From NCBI GenBank assembly GCA_020629315.1, contig JAHDDO010000022.1, positions 1-39,405 on the forward strand: DNA of 39,405 bases, read 5' to 3'. The translations under genes were made by a program, and so were the position numbers. Shown piece after piece: positions 33,692 to 39,405 of the stretch. Every line of letters begins with the position of its first letter. Position 1 is the stretch's first letter. This stretch comes from Saprospiraceae bacterium (GTDB taxonomy: Bacteria; Bacteroidota; Bacteroidia; Chitinophagales; Saprospiraceae). The notes beneath the pieces were generated by a model. It did no database searches and was not told the DNA's origin. It saw nothing but the letters and a program-made list of their open reading frames with translations.

Positions 33692-36577
33692 ATGATGACA
33701 CAACGAATTTCCTTAGTACTACTTTTCTTCCTTTTACTATTAAGTGCTTGTCGCAAAGACGATATCACTGAAACAAATGGCTCGGGGCCTAATGGGCCTA
33801 CTGTCCAGGTGGAAGCGAATGTAGTGGGAATTGTTCAGGATGCTAATAATGGAACTATTTTACAAGATGCGAGGGTATGGATAGATGATGAAGTCTATCC
33901 GACAGATAATAATGGATATTTCAGCGCACAGAATGTGATATTAAAACAAACGGGTTCGCTCATCAAGGTGGACTATGATAATTATATCAGTGCGTACATG
34001 TTTGTGATACCGGCTGCAGGGAAGACACATTTTGTAAAGATTGCCTTAGTGCGTGAAAAATCGCAAGGCACATTTACGGGAGATTCTGAAGCTGTGGTTA
34101 CCCTGGGTAGTGATGGTCTTCAAATTACACTTCCAGCAAACGGAATTTCTAGAGATGGAGAGCCGTATGGAGGTGCCTATCAAGTATTTGCTCATTGGTA
34201 TAACCCCAATGATCCTCAATTTGTCAGCACGATGCCTGGAGATCTTCGTGGAGAAGACAGTGACGGAGAGCAAGTTCAGTTAGAGAGTTACGGGATGGTT
34301 TCGGTAGATCTGAGAACTCTTTCTGGCCAAGCTCTAAACATAGCGGAAGGAGCTACTGCTGAGCTATCCTTTCCAGTGCCAGACGGATACGTTGATCTGC
34401 CAGAAAGTATGCCTTTGTGGTCCTTGGATGAAGAATCGGGTATCTGGATCGAGGAAAGCACAGCTACTTTAGACGGTGACAGGTATATAGGTGAGGTATC
34501 GCATTTTTCTTTTTGGAATTGTGATTATCCATATCCGCTTGTGGAGTTAGAGGGGCGTCTTGTTGGTACGGATGGCAATCCTATCCCTTTTCAGAATATA
34601 TATTTGACGATAGTCGATGGCGGTGGAGTCGCATCTGGACGCACTGACGAAGAAGGGTATTTTGCAGGTAAGGTACCACAAGATCAGATTATGGAGATGA
34701 ACATATTTAATGAGTGTGGATTTATTGGCTTGGATCAGGAAATCGGTCCTTTTGCGACAGATACTGACCTGGGGGATGTGACGCTAGACTTAAATGATGC
34801 AGGTATTGCTACAGTATCAGGGGTCTTATTACAATGTGATGGTTCGGGTGCGGATAATGGTTATGTGACTGTATCTACTGGAGATACTTTATTCCAAATA
34901 ATTCCTGTAGCTAACAATGGTCAAATCCAAGGTAGTATTACTTTATGTAATGATAGGGAACTGGATTTTCATGGGGTGGACCTAGAATTTTTGCAAGAGT
35001 CCGAATTTACGACGCTATTTGTTGAACAAGGGCAACATCATGAACTTGGTGAGTTGGTCGCTTGTCAAGAATTAAATGAATTTTACCTATCTACCTTTGA
35101 AGGGGTAACGACGCCTGCTTCACAATTCTTCCTTCGCCGAACTGGTGATAGATATGAATTAAGTGTTCGAATGTTTGAGGACTCAGGAGACCGATTAATC
35201 TTTGATACGGATGCCAGTTCGCCAACTAGTGCGATTATTTTATTTGCCGCTGATATATTAAATGATTGTTCAGGCTCATTTTGTCAGTCAGTGGAATTAA
35301 ATATTCTAAATTATCCAACGGAGATTGGTGAGTATATGGAAGGTACGGTTAGCGGTACCATAGAAGAGGTACCTATTGACATTTCTTTTAAAGTCGCTTT
35401 AGATGAAATTTGGGTTCCTATTACAGGAAAGATGTGGCTAGATGAAAATGAAAATGGCGTTCAGGACGCCGGCGAGCCACCAGTTACGAATGTTGGAATT
35501 TTTGCTCAAGATAAAATTAGTAATGCGATACGACCTGGTGAAGTGAATGAGGATGGCGAATATTTTCTTTCCATTCCAGAAGGGGTTAGCCATGATTTGG
35601 TATTGCAGATATTAGCCCAATATGATATGACTCAGCAAGATGTAGGGGGTGATGATACGGTGGATAGTGACTTTAATCAATTTGCACAAATCACCGGAGT
35701 TGTAGCTACTGAGGCTTTAGTGTATGATGCTGGTTTTATTGCTAGCAATAATTTCTCATGTGATATAAATATTACACCTCAGTATTGTGTAGAAACGGGT
35801 GGATGTATAGAAATAAGTTTATCTGAAGAATTTAGCCTAGAAGTAAATGGTCAGATTGAGGGCAACTTCCAGGGATACGCTAATCTTTGTAATCTAGCAC
35901 CGGGTAGTTATGATATTCGTGTAGAATTGCTTAGCACGGGTCAAATCTGTGAAGAACTAGTTACTATAAGTGACGAGCCGATAAATATTCAATTAGAGAA
36001 TTCAGAGTTGTACTGTGTAGCTGGGGAAGTAAACATGGTTTTTGAGGTATCAATAAATGGTGGTGTATTTCCATTTGGTCCTTTATGGTATGACGAAAGT
36101 TGGACCATCATTGAATCAGGCCCATTCTTGGATGAAGTAGGCCCTGGTACCTATTATTTTGTAGCTGAATTTGAAGACTGTAGAGATACAGCGACATTCA
36201 TAGTTCCTGAGACATCAATCCGTATTACAGGCAAGGTGTGGGATGATAATACGGGTTCAATTCCTAATGTAGGCGAATTAGGGGAAGCGGGAATTCAAGG
36301 AGTGACAGTAGCCATTTACGATGCTGACGGTGTATTTATAAAAGAAACTAGTACTGACAGTAGTGGTGAGTACGTCTTCAATGGCACGGGTTTAGCAGAT
36401 GCACCGTTCCAAATAAAGATCGAAAGTCCAAGTGGCTTTGAGTTAGTAGATGAAGGTGTTATGGGTGATCCGGATATGCAAGAAGTATCTTCTGACGCGG
36501 ATGCGGATACGGGCTTTACTAGTCTTATAAGTCCAGATGCCTGTGATCGAATTAGCCTCAATTTTGGATTGAAATAA
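33692..36577 (+). CDS. Surface-type lipoprotein with CarboxypepD_reg-like and SdrD-B-like domains
   Basis: A 961-residue lipoprotein. The signal sequence ends in the lipobox LSAC (Cys20). The mature N-terminus CRKDD has Lys followed by two Asp, resembling the lipoprotein export signal that sends Bacteroidota lipoproteins to the cell surface. Residues about 45-105 are carboxypeptidase-regulatory-like (VGIVQDANNGTILQDARVWI), with a second such module at about 283-365. Two SdrD B-like domains follow near 576 (GKMWLDENENGVQDAGEPP) and 845-961 (GKVWDDNTGS, DADGVFIKETSTDSSGEYVF). The binding partner is unknown. The sigma-factor ATG is 19 bases after the stop, so the lipoprotein probably belongs to that operon. 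Confidence 0.87.
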   Translation: MMTQRISLVLLFFLLLLSACRKDDITETNGSGPNGPTVQVEANVVGIVQDANNGTILQDARVWIDDEVYPTDNNGYFSAQNVILKQTGSLIKVDYDNYISAYMFVIPAAGKTHFVKIALVREKSQGTFTGDSEAVVTLGSDGLQITLPANGISRDGEPYGGAYQVFAHWYNPNDPQFVSTMPGDLRGEDSDGEQVQLESYGMVSVDLRTLSGQALNIAEGATAELSFPVPDGYVDLPESMPLWSLDEESGIWIEESTATLDGDRYIGEVSHFSFWNCDYPYPLVELEGRLVGTDGNPIPFQNIYLTIVDGGGVASGRTDEEGYFAGKVPQDQIMEMNIFNECGFIGLDQEIGPFATDTDLGDVTLDLNDAGIATVSGVLLQCDGSGADNGYVTVSTGDTLFQIIPVANNGQIQGSITLCNDRELDFHGVDLEFLQESEFTTLFVEQGQHHELGELVACQELNEFYLSTFEGVTTPASQFFLRRTGDRYELSVRMFEDSGDRLIFDTDASSPTSAIILFAADILNDCSGSFCQSVELNILNYPTEIGEYMEGTVSGTIEEVPIDISFKVALDEIWVPITGKMWLDENENGVQDAGEPPVTNVGIFAQDKISNAIRPGEVNEDGEYFLSIPEGVSHDLVLQILAQYDMTQQDVGGDDTVDSDFNQFAQITGVVATEALVYDAGFIASNNFSCDINITPQYCVETGGCIEISLSEEFSLEVNGQIEGNFQGYANLCNLAPGSYDIRVELLSTGQICEELVTISDEPINIQLENSELYCVAGEVNMVFEVSINGGVFPFGPLWYDESWTIIESGPFLDEVGPGTYYFVAEFEDCRDTATFIVPETSIRITGKVWDDNTGSIPNVGELGEAGIQGVTVAIYDADGVFIKETSTDSSGEYVFNGTGLADAPFQIKIESPSGFELVDEGVMGDPDMQEVSSDADADTGFTSLISPDACDRISLNFGLK

Positions 36578-36596
36578 TAGTACAGTGTTAGTCCGA

Positions 36597-37151
36597 ATGC
36601 CAATACAATATTCAGATATCGAATTAAAGAGAGGTTGCCTAAAGGGTAAAGCAGATTTCCAGCGTGCACTGGTCATGCAGTATTCTGAGCAACTTTACGC
36701 AACCTCTTTTCGATATGTGAAGGATGAAGATGATGCTAAGGATATAATGCAAGAAGCATTTATCAGCATCTTTAAATCTATGCATCAATATGATCCAGAA
36801 AAGGGTCGATTGATTTCTTGGATGAGTAAGATACTAGTCAACCTGGCCATTAAACACTACCATCGTTCAAAAGAAAAAGTATCCTACAATGAGTACTTTG
36901 AAAATGCTAGTTCAGACACGGCGCTTGCGTTGCATAATTTAGAAGCGTCACATTTATATGACCTGATTACTGAATTGGATGATCCGTATGGAATGGTGTT
37001 CAATTTAAGTGTGGTCGAAGGATACTCCCACAAGGAGATCGCAACAAAACTTAACATTCAACCATCAAGTTCGCGATCAATTTTAACCCGTGCTAAAGCT
37101 ATGTTGAGGGATCGTATCACCGATTTAAAAAAGAAGAAAATATGGATCTAA
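36597..37151 (+). CDS. ECF-type RNA polymerase sigma factor
   Basis: From the ATG at 36597 this is a 184-residue sigma-70 family factor. A GTG four codons upstream is the alternative. Region 2 is clear (YATSFRYVKDEDDAKDIMQEAFISIFK, DPEKGRLISWMSKILVNLA). Region 4 provides the -35-binding helix-turn-helix (VEGYSHKEIATKLNIQPSSSRSILTRAKAML). Regions 1.1 and 3 are absent, as in ECF factors. These activate a small regulon when released from an anti-sigma factor. The next gene overlaps its end by 10 bases and has a short cytoplasmic N-terminus plus one membrane helix, the placement expected of a cognate anti-sigma. Confidence 0.93.
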   Translation: MPIQYSDIELKRGCLKGKADFQRALVMQYSEQLYATSFRYVKDEDDAKDIMQEAFISIFKSMHQYDPEKGRLISWMSKILVNLAIKHYHRSKEKVSYNEYFENASSDTALALHNLEASHLYDLITELDDPYGMVFNLSVVEGYSHKEIATKLNIQPSSSRSILTRAKAMLRDRITDLKKKKIWI

Positions 37152-38542
37152 AAGATTACAATGATAAAATTAATGAACTCAAGGGTCTAAAGAAATCCTT
37201 GGATAAAGAGGCTTTTTGGGAAAGTCTTCAGCAGCATCCTGAGATGCCGCAAAAACGGGCAATATGGAAATGGATACTTCCATTTATGTTACTACTTTGT
37301 ATGGGAACCTGTTACAATTTTGCCATAAATGATGATAGTAATATTGGACAAGAAGCAAGTCACAATAGCGCAGATATTTCACTAAACGAACAAGCAGACT
37401 TAGATTCTAATGCGAAAGTTGATGCCTTACCAGCGGGGGGCAATAATGAACAAGCAACTATTGGAAGGATAGACAGTTCAATAGATAAAGAAGAGACGAA
37501 ACAGAAAAATACTGTCCAGAATAAAAAGAAAACTACGGTAAAGAAGGCATCTGCAAAGTCTAACATGGGTACGCCACCTATGGCTACTAATGCTGCGGCT
37601 AGCTCGACAATTAGAACGGATGAATCTTCAAAAGTATCAAGAGTGAACTTTGTGTCTACCAAAGGTGTGAATACAAGTGATATCAGATCAGTGGAGACCC
37701 AAAATGAAAATCCAAAGGTTTTAGTAGAACAATTAAAGCAAGGTGTTTTACCTCTCTTCTTGTTGGCCAAGCGCCTATTTTCGCCGGGCCCAGTAGCGCC
37801 CATTGTTACTGCTGAAAATGAAGAAACGAAGTCTTGGCAGCAAGGTATACGTGTGTATGGTGGGCCAGGAGTAGCACAGAAAAGACTAGAAGCAAAAGTA
37901 CGACAGGATTATGGCTATGCAGCCACACGTAAGAGAGTAGAAAGAGGTTTAGAAGAATGGCACTTTGGTTTGGCTTATGAGCTAAGTGGCAAAAAATTAT
38001 TCCTTCGCTTAGGTACGGAATATACCCAGTATAATGATAGATTTTCATTCAGGGAAATCCGTATTGAAAATGAGAATCTATTTTTTGAAGAAGCCTTACA
38101 AACAATTACTATACTATCTGATGGTAGCTTACGTGAAGAGTATGGATGGGTAGATGGATCAGAATATACTCAGATTGACTACACATTATTTAATCAGTAT
38201 CGAAGCTTGGATATTCCGATCAGTGTCGGATATCGGATTAATAAAAACTCTTGGGCAATTGAGGCCGAAGCTGGAGTGGCGCTGAATGCCCTATTTTCTT
38301 TTACTGGGCATGTATTTGATAAGGAATTAGCCTTACAAGAAAATCCAGATTACTTTGTGCCACGGACGAGCCTTCATTATTTAGCAGGTGTAAGCTTTAC
38401 AAAAGCGATTTCTGAAGATATAGAATGGAGTATAGGTCCACACATCAGAGTGGCAAATAAAAGTATAACGGATTCGGATTATGCCTTAGACCAATGGCAT
38501 AATAGTGTACGATTACGAACCGGTTTTAAATATCAATTTTAG
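37142..38542 (+). CDS. Inner-membrane-anchored protein with outer-membrane beta-barrel domain; candidate anti-sigma/sensor
   Basis: A 466-residue protein with an unusual layout. Residues 1-40 are charged and cytoplasmic (LDKEAFWESLQQHPEMPQKR). Residues 41-62 form one membrane helix (IWKWILPFMLLLCMGTCYNF). Residues 63-230 are a low-complexity, Lys/Ser/Ala/Asn-rich linker. From about 233 (GIRVYGGPGV) to the end there are amphipathic beta strands closing with VRLRTGFKYQF, as in 8-strand outer-membrane barrels. No cleavage site after the helix is obvious. If not processed, the chain would cross the whole envelope. The 10-base overlap with the sigma gene suggests translational coupling and a regulatory partnership. 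There is no canonical anti-sigma zinc motif, so that role is inferred. Confidence 0.8.
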   Translation: MDLKDYNDKINELKGLKKSLDKEAFWESLQQHPEMPQKRAIWKWILPFMLLLCMGTCYNFAINDDSNIGQEASHNSADISLNEQADLDSNAKVDALPAGGNNEQATIGRIDSSIDKEETKQKNTVQNKKKTTVKKASAKSNMGTPPMATNAAASSTIRTDESSKVSRVNFVSTKGVNTSDIRSVETQNENPKVLVEQLKQGVLPLFLLAKRLFSPGPVAPIVTAENEETKSWQQGIRVYGGPGVAQKRLEAKVRQDYGYAATRKRVERGLEEWHFGLAYELSGKKLFLRLGTEYTQYNDRFSFREIRIENENLFFEEALQTITILSDGSLREEYGWVDGSEYTQIDYTLFNQYRSLDIPISVGYRINKNSWAIEAEAGVALNALFSFTGHVFDKELALQENPDYFVPRTSLHYLAGVSFTKAISEDIEWSIGPHIRVANKSITDSDYALDQWHNSVRLRTGFKYQF

Positions 38543-38569
38543 GAAATTGGCTATCTTACCTATAGCGAT

Positions 38570-39405
38570 ATGGGTAAAGGTATAATTCGAAAAACGATAG
38601 TATTCTTAGGGCTGATTCTCTTAGGCTTGGTCCTAATTCTAATGGTGAATACCCTAAGGAAGGAAAAGCATAGGGTTACGCACCAGGCATTTGACGCGAT
38701 TACCTTAGATAGGCCTGTCGCAAATAATTTTGCTCAAAGCTTAGCTATTAAAACAATTAGCTATATAGATGAACCTATTGATTCTTCAGCCTTTACTTCT
38801 TTTACAGATTATTTAGCGGCTACGTTCCCTTCAACGCATGAAGTATGTTTACATACTAGCATTCATGACTTTAGTCATGTTTTTAAATATGCAGGAAAAG
38901 ATTCTAATGTAGATCCTGGTCTATTGTACGCTCACTTGGATGTGGTTCAGGTCCCAGAAAAAGATCTAGACGATTGGAGACAAGACCCTTGGGGTGGCAT
39001 CATTCATCAAGACACTATTTGGGGTAGGGGAGCACTAGACGATAAAATCGCCGTCATGGCCATGCTTGAAGCCTTTGAGTATTTATCAGCCCGAGGTTTT
39101 GTGCCGAGCCGGGACCTTTATTTAGCCTTTGGCCATGACGAGGAAGTAGGAGGTCATGAAGGCGCACACTACATAGGTAAATGGTTTCAAGAAAAAGGCC
39201 TGCGGTTTTCCTATCTTTTAGACGAAGGCTTAACGATTACTCAGGATATGGTGCCTGGTATTTCTGATAAAAAAGTAGCGTTAGTGGGTATTGCTCAAAA
39301 AGGTAGCGTAAATATAGGATTGAAGGTAAATGAAGAAGGTGGGCATTCTTCAATGCCAGGTAAAGAGTCAGCATTGACTATTCTTTCTGAAGCGATTCGT
39401 TCGAT
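38570..39405 (+). CDS. Membrane-anchored M20-family metallopeptidase (partial, 3' end outside window)
   Basis: The visible 278 residues start at ATG 38570, 27 bases after the previous stop. An N-terminal helix (about residues 8-28) anchors or exports the protein. M20 zinc-site residues follow in order: AHLDVVQVP (His122 ligand, Asp124), WGRGALDDK (Asp157 bridging), GHDEEVGGHEGA (Glu191 base, Glu192) and LLDEG (Asp218). GGHSSMPG near the edge starts the dimerisation or lid domain. The motif set is closest to the carboxypeptidase S/PM20D1 branch, which acts on N-acyl amino acids or peptides. The fit to local peptide uptake is suggestive only. The final metal-binding His is beyond the edge. Confidence 0.9.
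   Translation, partial: MGKGIIRKTIVFLGLILLGLVLILMVNTLRKEKHRVTHQAFDAITLDRPVANNFAQSLAIKTISYIDEPIDSSAFTSFTDYLAATFPSTHEVCLHTSIHDFSHVFKYAGKDSNVDPGLLYAHLDVVQVPEKDLDDWRQDPWGGIIHQDTIWGRGALDDKIAVMAMLEAFEYLSARGFVPSRDLYLAFGHDEEVGGHEGAHYIGKWFQEKGLRFSYLLDEGLTITQDMVPGISDKKVALVGIAQKGSVNIGLKVNEEGGHSSMPGKESALTILSEAIRS

Noticed and set aside
36559..36566. CAATTTTG as a promoter for the sigma factor inside the end of the lipoprotein gene
   Set aside because: One mismatch to TAnnTTTG and no -33 TTTG at standard spacing. Operon read-through explains expression equally well.
38550..38566. Five-base hairpin GCTAT/ATAGC before the M20 peptidase start
   Set aside because: Short and AT-rich. Such stems are expected by chance.

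Overview
The window looks like chromosomal DNA of a Bacteroidota bacterium, most plausibly from the Saprospiria side of the phylum (inference from gene content). The DNA is AT-rich and starts lack Shine-Dalgarno sequences. Several genes are preceded by the Bacteroidota -7 box TAnnTTTG. The gene set includes a PorV/PorQ-family barrel, HYR-like surface repeats, DUF4230, DUF3108, a choice-of-anchor-B protein and a TonB receptor with a CarboxypepD_reg-like head. No tRNA, rRNA, CRISPR array, IS element or phage gene was seen, and no gene-free stretch exceeds 300 bases.

Layout. 1-4520 (-): a giant secreted HYR-like repeat protein, cut by the left edge. 4750-6117 (+): MscS channel. 6114-7598 (-): histidine ammonia-lyase. 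7871-9751 (+): two Skp/OmpH chaperones and murI, then a small secreted protein (9845-10357). 10358-13171 (-): short carB. 13292-14230 (+): 2-hydroxyacid dehydrogenase. 14335-23275 (+): TonB receptor, 1361-residue Cys-rich secreted protein with a T9SS-like tail, and PorV-like barrel. 23383-24251 (+): greA and a HIT protein. 24246-24806 (-): ruvC. 24829-27195 (+): overlapping flippase-like, DUF3108 and DUF4230 genes. 27307-30570 (+): two POT peptide transporters. 30700-32085 (+): choice-of-anchor-B protein. 32089-33447 (-): Gfo/Idh/MocA oxidoreductase. 33692-38542 (+): surface-type lipoprotein, ECF sigma factor, and a protein joining an inner-membrane helix to an outer-membrane barrel. 38570-end (+): membrane-anchored M20 peptidase, cut by the right edge.

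How the genes work together. Much of the window concerns the cell envelope: periplasmic chaperones, peptidoglycan precursor supply (MurI), peptide uptake and secreted or surface proteins. Two loci look like dedicated systems. One is the TonB receptor / large secreted protein / PorV-like trio, which reads as a substrate with its own T9SS-type outer-membrane partners. The other is the lipoprotein / ECF sigma / transenvelope barrel trio, which reads as a possible surface-to-cytoplasm signalling line.

Two window-wide patterns stand out. All four convergent gene pairs meet with between 6 bases of overlap and 3 bases of gap, leaving no room for an intergenic terminator. A 64% GC folded element of about 90 bases sits in the divergent region before the lipoprotein gene and is the best candidate for an undescribed RNA or repeat family.
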